Part shown: positions 24,461 to 32,651 of the stretch, in pieces | How positions within the stretch are numbered: position 1 is the stretch's first letter | How the letters are laid out: each line of letters opens with the position of its first letter | Origin: Mycolicibacterium sp. YH-1 | GTDB taxonomy: Bacteria > Actinomycetota > Actinomycetes > Mycobacteriales > Mycobacteriaceae | Length of the DNA stretch: 64,000 nucleotides | Assembly: GCF_022557175.1 (NCBI RefSeq) | Contig: NZ_CP092915.1 | Span: 6,200,001-6,264,000, forward strand | Direction of reading: 5' to 3' | Position numbers and translations under genes: made by a program | Notes under the pieces: model-generated | What the model saw: the letters and a program-made list of their open reading frames with translations, nothing else | Database searches by the model: none | Told to the model about the DNA's origin: nothing

Positions 24461-26374
24461 ATGAGCGACTCCCTCGGATTGTCAGTCGGCACCACGAATC
24501 TGGTGGCGGCGGCCGTCGGCCGCGCCCCGGTCGTGCGCCGTTCGGCACTGGCCCTGTTCAACGACCACGCACCGGAGGTCGGTGATCAATTCGGGCCTAA
24601 TCAGCCGAGGCTTGTCCTCACTGGCTTCGTCGAACGCGTCGGCGACCCCGTTCCGCTGGTCGCCTCGGACGGTTCGTCGCACCGTGGCGAGATCGTCCTC
24701 GTCGAGGCGCTCGACGCCATCGCCCGCGACGCGGGCGGCGGCGCACCGGTCACCATCGCCGTGCCGGCGCACTGGGGACCTGGCGTGTTGGGTGCACTGC
24801 GAAACGCTTTGCGCTCCAAGCCGTCACTGGCCCCTGGCGGCGTTCCACCGGAGTTGGTCCCGGATTCGGCGGCTGCCCTTGCCGCACTTCGGGTGACACC
24901 CGGCCTACCCACTGACGGTGTTGTCGTGCTCTGCGACTTCGGCGGCAGCGGTACCAGCATCACGATCGCCGACGCACGCGCGGGAATGGCCACCGTCGGC
25001 GACACCATCCGCTACCCGGAGTTCTCCGGTGACCTGATCGACCAGTCGCTGCTCAACCACGTCATCGCCGGAGTCGCCGACGCCGGCGACTCGGACCCCG
25101 CGGGCACGGCCGCCGTCGGCTCGCTCGCCGCGCTGCGCGACTCGTGCCGGCAGGCCAAGGAACGCCTGTCCGCCGAGACCACCGCCGTCATCCCCGTCAC
25201 GCTGCCCGGGTTCTCCTCCGACGTCCGGATCACGCGCCCCGAACTCGAGCGGCTCATCGACCAACCCCTGTCGAACGTGCTGTCCGTCATCGAGGAGACG
25301 TTGCAGCGCTACCGGGTGCCGCTGGCTGCCGTCACCGCGGTCGCCACGATCGGTGGCGGCGCATCAATCCCGTTCATCACACAGCGACTGTCGGAGCGTC
25401 TGCGCGCCGAGGTCGTGACGACACCGCAACCCCAGGTCGTCAGCGCTGCCGGTGCCGCCGTGGTGGCCGCTGCGGGTGGACTTGCCGCGGGCGGCCTCGC
25501 GGCCGATGCCCCCACCGGGCTGGCTCCCGCCGTCGACGCGCCCACCGGTCTGGCCCCGACGATGGGATGGGCGGCGGGTGCGCCACCGACCCAGGCTGCC
25601 CCGAGCGCGGCCGACACGGCGGCCGCCGACTCGTTGGCGTGGTCCGAGGGCGCGCAGTCCGACGAGCCGGTGCCCTACGAGGGCAATGAATGGACCGGCG
25701 AGGACTGGGGTGGGCCGACTGACGCCCGCCCACAGATGGAGTTCGCCCGCGACGAGGATGTCGAACCCGTTTCGGAGCCGCTGCCCTGGTACAAGCGCCC
25801 GCCAATCCTGTTCGGTGCGGCCGCGGCGGCCCTATTGCTAGCGGCAGGCGGCCTTGCCGTGACGCTGACCGGCACGTCGAGCCCGCTCGACCCGGTGATC
25901 GAGAACGTGACGATCACCCGTACCGGTGAGGACGGCCGGATCACCACGACCGTCGTGCCCTCGACCGAGACCACCGCCCAGAGCGAGGACGTTCGGACCA
26001 CCACCGCCACCGCTCCGCCGTCCTCGACCACGCCGCCGACCACGACCACCACGACGTCGCCGACCACGACGACCACCACCACGACCACAACAACGACGAC
26101 CACAACAACGACCACTACGACAACGACGACGACGCCGACCACGACGACCACCACGACGACGCCTCCGCCGACGACCACCACAACGCGCCCGCCGATCACG
26201 ACCACGACGGTTCCGACGCAGCCCGATACCCCGGACGCCGATCCGCCGACGACCGCCCCGGACCCGGTGGTCCCGTCGACGCCCGCGGCCATGCCCGTCG
26301 TCGAGACCATTCCGGAGGTCGCGGCCGTGCCACCTCCGGCCGCCGAAGTCCCCCTGGTATCTAGCGTTCCGTGA
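24461..26374 (+). CDS. Membrane-anchored Hsp70-like ATPase-domain protein
   Basis: 637 residues, ATG 24461. Residues 1 to about 320 form an actin-like/Hsp70 nucleotide-binding domain: SLGLSVGTTNLVAAAVG, VLCDFGGSGTSITIADA and ATIGGGASIPFITQRLSE are the phosphate- and adenosine-binding motifs. No DnaK substrate-binding domain follows; instead there is an Ala-rich linker, the juxtamembrane PWYKRPP, a transmembrane helix (about 447-468) and a Thr-rich extracytoplasmic tail (about 515-590) ending in a Pro/Val-rich segment. The TGA overlaps the GTG of the IniR-like regulator by 4 bp, so the two are translationally coupled. An envelope sensor controlling the regulator is an attractive inference. Divergent from the IniB-like gene. 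Confidence 0.85.
   Translation: MSDSLGLSVGTTNLVAAAVGRAPVVRRSALALFNDHAPEVGDQFGPNQPRLVLTGFVERVGDPVPLVASDGSSHRGEIVLVEALDAIARDAGGGAPVTIAVPAHWGPGVLGALRNALRSKPSLAPGGVPPELVPDSAAALAALRVTPGLPTDGVVVLCDFGGSGTSITIADARAGMATVGDTIRYPEFSGDLIDQSLLNHVIAGVADAGDSDPAGTAAVGSLAALRDSCRQAKERLSAETTAVIPVTLPGFSSDVRITRPELERLIDQPLSNVLSVIEETLQRYRVPLAAVTAVATIGGGASIPFITQRLSERLRAEVVTTPQPQVVSAAGAAVVAAAGGLAAGGLAADAPTGLAPAVDAPTGLAPTMGWAAGAPPTQAAPSAADTAAADSLAWSEGAQSDEPVPYEGNEWTGEDWGGPTDARPQMEFARDEDVEPVSEPLPWYKRPPILFGAAAAALLLAAGGLAVTLTGTSSPLDPVIENVTITRTGEDGRITTTVVPSTETTAQSEDVRTTTATAPPSSTTPPTTTTTTSPTTTTTTTTTTTTTTTTTTTTTTTTPTTTTTTTTPPPTTTTTRPPITTTTVPTQPDTPDADPPTTAPDPVVPSTPAAMPVVETIPEVAAVPPPAAEVPLVSSVP
26034..26212 (+). repeat. Low-complexity ACC/ACG tract coding for poly-Thr
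   Basis: Nearly uninterrupted Thr codons (ACC, ACG, ACA mixed) with occasional Pro, inside the Hsp70-like gene. Mixed codons limit slippage, but the tract is a plausible site of length variation between strains. Confidence 0.8.
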
Positions 26375-28854
26375 CCGCACCCGATGTCGTCGCGACGCTG
26401 ACGGCGTCACCCACCGAGCCGGTGACGGCTCTGGTGTCGGGTGGGATCGGGACCGGTAAGACCACGCTTCTGAGCACGGTGCGCGCGACGTTGCGCGACG
26501 CAGGGGTGAGCGTTATCGCGCGTGCGCCACGCGACGGCGATCCGCCGGGCGCCGCGGTCGTCATCGATGACGCCCACCTGCTCGACGACGCCGAACTGCA
26601 TCGCCTGGTTGACATCGTGGATGACGCCGCGACGACGGTGGTGATCTCGGCGCAACCGCTGGTGCACCACGCCGGGCTGACGGCGTTGTCAACCGCGACG
26701 GAGAGACAGTCGCCCGCGATAGCGCTCGGACCGCTGACACCACCCGAGATCGCCCGCATCGCAGCCGAATCACTCGGTTCGACACCACCGGCGGACGTGA
26801 TCCGGTCGTTGGTCGCCGCCACGGCGGGTCTGCCCTTCCTGGTGCACGCGGCGGTCACCGCCCTCGGGCCAACCGACGCCGAGGCGCCCGCCGCGGTCAT
26901 CGCTCGGGCGGCCCGCGCCGCCCTCGTCGACCGCCTGCGCCGCGTCGATGACGGCGTCCTGGACGCCCTACTGATCTCGTCGCTAAGCCCCGAACTCGGT
27001 CCGGACGACGTCGCGGCGGCGGTCGGACTCGACGGCGCCGAGGGTGCACGCCTGGTCGATCACGCCAGGGCCACCGGCCTCATAGCGCCGTCGCACAGCC
27101 AGACCTTCCTGCGCGCGCTGCATCAATGCCTCACTCAGACGGTGGGCACAACGCGCCACCACGACCTCGAGATCGCACTGCTGCGCGCCCAGACCGAGAG
27201 ATCCTCACTGTCAATGGATCTCGCGTTGCGACTGGCCGATCACGGGATGCGGGACCCGCTACTTGCCGCTGCATTGACCGAGTTCGCCGAGCGCCATCAG
27301 GATCATCCCGGTCGCGCCGCCCGGCTCTACCGCGCCGCCGTCCAGGTCGGTGCCAGGATCCCCGACGCGCGCCTGGCCGACGCCCTGGCCGCCACCGGCG
27401 ACTGCGGTGCCGCCGGCGGGTTGGCGGACGAGCTGCTCAGCTCCGAGGACATCGCCGAACGAGCCGCCGCGGTACGGATCGCCGCCAGCATCGCAGTGCA
27501 CGACGGCGCCGCCGCTCAAGCCGCCGAGTTGTTCGCCTGGCTCGGTCCGTACCCCGATGCCGTCGTGGCGGCCGCGGGAGTCATCGCGGCGATGGGAGTC
27601 GGTGACGCCGCGGCCGCCCGGGCGGCGGCCGGGGGTGACGACGTGGGTCCACCGACCTCAGCCGCCAGAGCCGCCCGCAGCCTCGGCGAGGGCCTCCTCG
27701 CGACGCTCGACAGCCCGTATCCGGCTGCAATGTCCCGCCTTTCGCAGGCGCTCGGCTCGGAGCCCGCGGCCGCGGGCGTAGCACCAGACACACCCGCGGC
27801 ACTTGTCACTCTCGCCGCGCTACACGGCGGCGATCCCGTGCGCGCCCGCAGTGTGATCACCCGCGCCGTACGGGCCACCGACGGTGACACCGGTTTCGTC
27901 GCGCATCGACACCGGCTCCTGCTCGGCTGGACCCGGATGCAGGACGGGCAACTGTCGGCGGCGGCCACCGACGTCGCCGCCGTCGCCGGGGTGTCGGATC
28001 TGCACCGCCGAGACGCGTTGTGGACCGCGGCCCTGCAGACTGCCATCGCCCGCCGGAGCGGCGACAGCGGTGCCCTCCAGAAACACTGGTATGCCGCCAC
28101 CGAGGTGCTCACCGAGTACTCCGTCGACCTGTACTCGCTTCTGCCGCTCGGCGAACTGTGGGTCGCGGCGGCCCGGTTGCGCCAGGTCCAGCGTCTCGAG
28201 CACGTCATCAACGACGCCTTCGGACTGCTTGCCGGACTGGGCAATCCGACGCTGTGGTCGCTGCCGCTGCACTGGGCGGGAGTCCACGCGGGCATCCTCG
28301 CCAACTCACCGGAGTCGGTGGCACCGCACGGACAGGCGTTGACAGCGGCCGCCGGACACAGCGCGTTCGCACGATCGCTGGCGACGGCGGGCCGCACCTG
28401 GTTGCGGGTGCTGGCCAATCATGTCGAGGTCGACGACGTGACGGCCGCCGCCCGCTCGCTGGCGCAGTTCGGTCTCGGCTGGGACGCGACGCGACTGGCA
28501 AGCCAGGCCGCGCTGCAGACGCCGGACGGACGCGTGTCGGCGGCGATGCTTGCGCTGGCGCGCGACCTCAAGGTCGCGGTGACCGCCCAGGACGACGCGG
28601 ACAACGCGCCGGTGACGGTGGCCGCGCCGGGTCCGGCGTCGTCGATGCCGACGTGGTCGCGGTTGTCAGACCGCGAACGCGAGGTGGCCGAACTGGTGCT
28701 GCAGGGCATGCCCTACCGCGACATCGGAAGCCAGCTGCTCATCTCCGCCAAGACCGTCGAACACCATGTCGCCCGCATCCGCCGCAGGCTGGGCGCGGAG
28801 TCCCGGTCGGAGCTGATCTCCATGCTGCGAGCCATCCTGAGCACCCCGGCGTAG
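26371..28854 (+). CDS. iniR: IniR-like ATPase/LuxR-type transcriptional regulator
   Basis: 827 residues from GTG 26371. The N-terminus has a STAND/AAA-type P-loop GGIGTGKTTLL (about residues 22-32) and a Walker B AVVIDDAHLL; a long Ala-rich helical-repeat region follows; the C-terminus (about 761-825) is a LuxR helix-turn-helix (SDREREVAELVLQGMPYRDI then LLISAKTVEHHVARIRRRLG). The same domain order is seen in MalT-like activators. Position and orientation relative to iniBAC match Rv0339c, which I recall being named IniR as activator of iniBAC. Here it is the second gene of an operon with the Hsp70-like membrane protein. Confidence 0.85.
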   Translation: MTAPDVVATLTASPTEPVTALVSGGIGTGKTTLLSTVRATLRDAGVSVIARAPRDGDPPGAAVVIDDAHLLDDAELHRLVDIVDDAATTVVISAQPLVHHAGLTALSTATERQSPAIALGPLTPPEIARIAAESLGSTPPADVIRSLVAATAGLPFLVHAAVTALGPTDAEAPAAVIARAARAALVDRLRRVDDGVLDALLISSLSPELGPDDVAAAVGLDGAEGARLVDHARATGLIAPSHSQTFLRALHQCLTQTVGTTRHHDLEIALLRAQTERSSLSMDLALRLADHGMRDPLLAAALTEFAERHQDHPGRAARLYRAAVQVGARIPDARLADALAATGDCGAAGGLADELLSSEDIAERAAAVRIAASIAVHDGAAAQAAELFAWLGPYPDAVVAAAGVIAAMGVGDAAAARAAAGGDDVGPPTSAARAARSLGEGLLATLDSPYPAAMSRLSQALGSEPAAAGVAPDTPAALVTLAALHGGDPVRARSVITRAVRATDGDTGFVAHRHRLLLGWTRMQDGQLSAAATDVAAVAGVSDLHRRDALWTAALQTAIARRSGDSGALQKHWYAATEVLTEYSVDLYSLLPLGELWVAAARLRQVQRLEHVINDAFGLLAGLGNPTLWSLPLHWAGVHAGILANSPESVAPHGQALTAAAGHSAFARSLATAGRTWLRVLANHVEVDDVTAAARSLAQFGLGWDATRLASQAALQTPDGRVSAAMLALARDLKVAVTAQDDADNAPVTVAAPGPASSMPTWSRLSDREREVAELVLQGMPYRDIGSQLLISAKTVEHHVARIRRRLGAESRSELISMLRAILSTPA

Positions 28855-29195
28855 GTCGTGTTCGTGTGACTATGGCCACTGTCACCGCTGCGGCCGCGTG
28901 GGCCAGCAACGCATTGGCGCCGGGGGCCATGTGCGGCATCAGGAGCCGATCGACGGCTCCGACCACGGTCATCGGCCCGCTTGGCCCCCAGCGATCGCGG
29001 GTATAAGGCATCGGGCGCTCGACCGCATCACGTCAAACGGCCTCGAGAATGGCAGCACAACCGGGTTTGTTAGGTGAGCCTTCATAGCGTCGTTTGTCGC
29101 ATGGATGTAACTATGAGCAGGCATCTAGCATAAGTTACCCGTAAGTAACATGTCTAAAAGTTACTGGTCGGTAGCTTGAACTTGGGAGGCACGCG
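28855..29195 (+). promoter_or_regulatory. Upstream region of etfD
   Basis: 341 bp without a gene. The last 80 bp are AT-richer and hold an inverted repeat GTTAC-CCGTAA-GTAAC (29134-29149; GTTAC arm 29134-29138, GTAAC arm 29145-29149) and a second imperfect palindrome-like stretch TTACTGGTCGGTAG at 29161-29174, reminiscent of TetR-type fatty-acid regulator sites. The ribosome binding site GGGAGG (29184-29189) fixes the GTG start at 29196. Confidence 0.4.
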
Positions 29196-32100
29196 GTGCA
29201 GCACACGCTCGAAGTGAGCAGGTTGGTCATTGGATTGCTGATGACCGCGGTGGTCTTGATCTTCGCCGCAAAGCGCGTGCTGTGGCTGACCACCCTGATC
29301 CGCTCGGGGCAGAAACTCGGCGACGAGCGCGGCCGCAAGGACGACCTGCTACGCCGCTTCCTGAACCAGAACAAGGAAGTCTTCGCCCAGTCGAAGCTCC
29401 TGAAGTGGTCCATCCCCGGTCTCGCGCACTTCTTCACCATGTGGGGCTTCTTCGTCCTCGGCTCGGTGTATGTCGAGGCCTACGGTGTGCTGTTCAACCC
29501 CGAGTTCCACATCCCGTTCGTCGGCCGGTGGGCTGCCCTGGGCTTCCTGCAAGATTTCTTCGCCCTGGCCGTGCTGGCCGGCATCACCGTCTTTGCCATC
29601 ATCCGCATCACCCGTGAGCCCAAGAAGCTCGGCCGGGAGTCGCGCTTCTACGGATCCCACACCGGCGGTGCGTGGGAGATCCTGTTCATGATCTTCCTGG
29701 TCATCCTGACCTACGCGATCTTCCGCGGCGCAGCGGTCAACACCCTCGGCGAGGAGTTCCCGTACCAGAGCGGCGCGTTCTTCTCCGACGGTATGGCCGC
29801 ACTGCTGGCCCCCCTGGGGCACACCGCCAACATGTGGATCGAAACCATCGCCCTGATCGGCCACATCGGCGTCATGCTGGTGTTCCTGCTGATCGTGCTG
29901 CACTCCAAGCACCTTCACATCGGCCTGGCTCCCATCAACGTCACTTTCAAGCGGTTGCCGGACGGCTTGGGCCCGCTGCTGCCGATGGAGCACGAAGGCG
30001 AGAAGATCGACTTCGAGGATCCTGCCGAGGACGCGGTGTTCGGTCGCGGCAAGATCGAGGACTTCACCTGGAAGGGCTATCTCGACTTCACCACGTGTAC
30101 CGAGTGCGGCCGCTGCCAGTCGCAGTGCCCCGCGTGGAACACCGGAAAGCCGTTGTCCCCCAAGCTCGTCATCATGAACCTGCGCGACCACATGTTCGCC
30201 AAGGCCCCCTACATCCTCGGCGAGAAGCCGATGCCCGACGAGAACGCCGTCGAGGAATTGACCTCGACCGAGGGTGGATTCGTCGAGACCAAGCACGACG
30301 CGCACGACCACGTTCCCGAGTCCGGTTTCGAGCGGATCATGGGATCGGGTCCCGAGCAGGCCACCCGACCGCTCGTCGGCACCGCCGAGCAGGGCGGCGT
30401 CATCGACCCCGACGTGCTGTGGTCCTGCACCAACTGCGGCGCGTGCGTCGAGCAGTGCCCCGTCGACATCGAGCACATCGACCACATCGTCGACATGCGC
30501 CGCTACCAGGTCATGGTCGAATCCGAGTTCCCCGGTGAACTCGGCGTGCTGTTCAAGAACCTCGAGACCAAGGGCAACCCGTGGGGGCAGAACGCCCGCG
30601 AGCGCACCACCTGGATCGACGAGGTCGACTTCGATGTCCCGGTCTACGGCCAGGACGTGCACTCGTTCGACGGCTTCGAGTACCTGTTCTGGGTTGGCTG
30701 CGCGGGTGCCTTCGAGGACCGCGCGAAGAAGACCACCAAGGCTGTCGCCGAACTGCTGGCCGCCGCGGGCGTGAAGTTCCTGGTCCTGGGCACCGGCGAG
30801 ACGTGCACCGGCGACTCGGCTCGCCGCGCGGGCAACGAGTTCCTGTTCCAGCAGTTGGCGGCTCAGAACGTCGAGACCATCAACGAGTTGTTCGAGGGCG
30901 TTGAGACCGTCGACCGCAAGATCATCGCCACCTGCCCGCACTGCTTCAACACCATCGGCCGCGAGTACCCGCAGCTGGGCACCAACTACACAGTGCTGCA
31001 CCACACGCAGCTGCTGAACCGTCTGGTTCGCGACAAGAAGCTGGTCGCGGTCAAGCCCGTCGGCCAGGACGTCACCTACCACGATCCGTGCTTCCTCGGC
31101 CGTCACAACAAGGAGTACTCGGCGCCGCGTGAGCTGATCGGGGCCTCGGGCGCCACGCTCACCGAGATGCCACGGCACGCCGACCGCGGCCTGTGCTGCG
31201 GCGCGGGCGGCGCGCGGATGTGGATGGAAGAGCACATCGGCAAGCGCGTCAACCACGAACGTGTGGAGGAGGCGCTGGACACCGGCGCCAAGACCATCGC
31301 CACCGGCTGCCCGTTCTGCCGCGTGATGATGACCGACGGTGTCGGCGACAAGGCCGAGGAGCTGGGCAAGTCGGCCGAGGTTCTCGACGTGGCCCAGCTG
31401 CTCCTCGCGTCACTGGACAAGGACGCAGTCACGTTGCCCGCCAAGGGCGCTGCCGCCGAGTGGTCGGCAGTGCTCGCCGAGAAGCGTGCTGCCGCCGAAG
31501 AAGCCGCAGCACCCGCCGAGGCAGCGCCCGCCGAGTCAGAGGAAGTTGTCGCGGAGTCGGCTCCCGAGCCCGCCGCCAAGACCGAGGCCGCGGCTCCGGC
31601 CGCACCGGCCAAGGGCATGGGCATGGCCGGCGGCATCAAGAAGCCCGGCGCCAAGAAGCCCGCTGCCGCGGCACCGGCAGAGGCTCCAGCCGCGGAGACC
31701 CCCGCACCCGCCAAGGGCGGCCTCGGACTCGCGGGCGGGATCAAGAAGCCTGGCGCCAAGAAGCCCGCAGCCGCAGCACCCGCCGCGGAGGCACCAGCAG
31801 CCGAGGCGCCCGCCGCCGAGGCCGCTCCCCCGGTTCCGACCGCCAAGGGTGGCCTCGGACTCGCGGGCGGGATCAAGAAGCCGGGCGCCAAGAAGCCCGC
31901 CACAGCAACGCCGGCTCCGGCCGCGCCTGCCGAGGCACCAGCGGCCGAGACACCGGCACCCGAGGCACCCGCAGAAACTGCAGCGCCGAAGCCGCCGACG
32001 GCCAAGGGCGGACTGGGGCTCGCGGGCGGGATCAAGAAGCCCGGGGCCAAGAAGCCCGCCGCGGCAACGCCGCCTCCTGCGGAGGCCGCAGCGCCCGCAG

Positions 32101-32216
32101 CAGAGACCGCGCCCGAACCGCAATCGGAGCCCGAGGCAACGCCAGAGGAGAAGCCTCGGCCACCGGTCAAGGGTCTGGCGATCGCACCCGGCACGAAGCG
32201 GCCCGGCAAGCGCTAA
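29196..32216 (+). CDS. etfD: EtfD-type membrane Fe-S oxidoreductase
   Basis: 1006 residues, GTG 29196. The N-terminal ~250 residues contain about five transmembrane helices of a NarI-like (heme b) domain. Two 4Fe-4S motifs follow, CTECGRCQSQCP (about 300-311) and CTNCGACVEQCP (about 410-421), then two CCG-type domains (WVGCAGAFED ... CTGDS ... CPHC, and PCFLGRHNKEY ... LCCGAGGARMW ... CPFC). From about residue 800 there is an Ala/Pro/Lys tail with four KG-GLAGGIKKPGAKKPA repeats. The M. tuberculosis counterpart (Rv0338c) is the membrane partner that passes electrons from EtfBA during fatty-acid beta-oxidation to the quinone pool. The tail is lengthened by repeats. A strong terminator follows. 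Confidence 0.9.
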   Translation: MQHTLEVSRLVIGLLMTAVVLIFAAKRVLWLTTLIRSGQKLGDERGRKDDLLRRFLNQNKEVFAQSKLLKWSIPGLAHFFTMWGFFVLGSVYVEAYGVLFNPEFHIPFVGRWAALGFLQDFFALAVLAGITVFAIIRITREPKKLGRESRFYGSHTGGAWEILFMIFLVILTYAIFRGAAVNTLGEEFPYQSGAFFSDGMAALLAPLGHTANMWIETIALIGHIGVMLVFLLIVLHSKHLHIGLAPINVTFKRLPDGLGPLLPMEHEGEKIDFEDPAEDAVFGRGKIEDFTWKGYLDFTTCTECGRCQSQCPAWNTGKPLSPKLVIMNLRDHMFAKAPYILGEKPMPDENAVEELTSTEGGFVETKHDAHDHVPESGFERIMGSGPEQATRPLVGTAEQGGVIDPDVLWSCTNCGACVEQCPVDIEHIDHIVDMRRYQVMVESEFPGELGVLFKNLETKGNPWGQNARERTTWIDEVDFDVPVYGQDVHSFDGFEYLFWVGCAGAFEDRAKKTTKAVAELLAAAGVKFLVLGTGETCTGDSARRAGNEFLFQQLAAQNVETINELFEGVETVDRKIIATCPHCFNTIGREYPQLGTNYTVLHHTQLLNRLVRDKKLVAVKPVGQDVTYHDPCFLGRHNKEYSAPRELIGASGATLTEMPRHADRGLCCGAGGARMWMEEHIGKRVNHERVEEALDTGAKTIATGCPFCRVMMTDGVGDKAEELGKSAEVLDVAQLLLASLDKDAVTLPAKGAAAEWSAVLAEKRAAAEEAAAPAEAAPAESEEVVAESAPEPAAKTEAAAPAAPAKGMGMAGGIKKPGAKKPAAAAPAEAPAAETPAPAKGGLGLAGGIKKPGAKKPAAAAPAAEAPAAEAPAAEAAPPVPTAKGGLGLAGGIKKPGAKKPATATPAPAAPAEAPAAETPAPEAPAETAAPKPPTAKGGLGLAGGIKKPGAKKPAAATPPPAEAAAPAAETAPEPQSEPEATPEEKPRPPVKGLAIAPGTKRPGKR
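31611..32060 (+). repeat. Four tandem-type coding repeats in etfD tail
   Basis: Repeat units begin at 31611, 31713, 31845 and 32004 and each encodes about KGGLGLAGGIKKPGAKKPA (first unit GMGMAGG). They are separated by Ala/Pro/Glu-rich linkers of different length, and the repeats are highly similar in DNA, so copy number may vary between strains. Confidence 0.85.
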
Positions 32217-32240
32217 GGCCGAATCGCCACGCACGTACCT

Positions 32241-32272
32241 CGGCAGCCCAGCAAGCGTTTGCTGGGCTGCCG
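32241..32272 (+). terminator. Intrinsic terminator after etfD
   Basis: Perfect 14-bp stem (32241-32254 with 32259-32272), 4-nt loop, 24 bp after the etfD stop. Confidence 0.85.
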
Positions 32273-32651
32273 CCGTCTGAAACCTCGACCGCACGGGTTG
32301 ATCGGGCCGCTGAGCTGGACGATCGTCGCGCGCCGGTTGCGTCAGCTCGCTTCGACGCACCCACCCGGGGTCGCCTTACAACTACGTGCAGTCAGCATGG
32401 ATCGCTTGTGAGTTGACACAGCAGTACTATTTACTGCCGGAAAAAGACGCATGTCAGCGTCGTGCTATCGCGTTGAACATTTTTATGTGCAACTTTTAGC
32501 GAATTTACATTTTCGTAAACAGCAACACGTTCTAGTGCTAGCGTGCGTGCGACTGGCTGATAACTACCTGTGAGATTTCAGGCCCACGCACGCAGATCTC
32601 CATGAACAGCTCAGCCAGCACGACACAAGTCCGCCATAGGTAAGGATTCAC
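32273..32651 (+). promoter_or_regulatory. Promoter/leader region of third paralog
   Basis: 379 bp without a gene; 32400-32530 is AT-rich for this genome. Features: inverted repeat GCAGTA-CTATT-TACTGC (32421-32437), the element GTAAACAGCAACACGTTC at 32515-32532 that recurs (17 of 18 identical) at 34289-34306, and TAGCGT (TANNNT) at 32539-32544 as a possible -10. A leader of about 100 nt precedes AAGGA (32642-32646) and the ATG at 32652. Confidence 0.45.

Noticed and set aside
26034..26212. CRISPR or tandem-repeat array at the ACC/ACG tract
   Set aside because: It is coding poly-Thr with no spacer pattern.
29349..31256. 635-codon minus-strand frame opposite etfD
   Set aside because: Antisense artefact of GC-rich coding; Fe-S motifs are on the plus strand.
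32413..32430. TTGACA followed by TACTAT as a promoter upstream of the third paralog
   Set aside because: Spacing is only 6 bp, not the ~17 bp needed.
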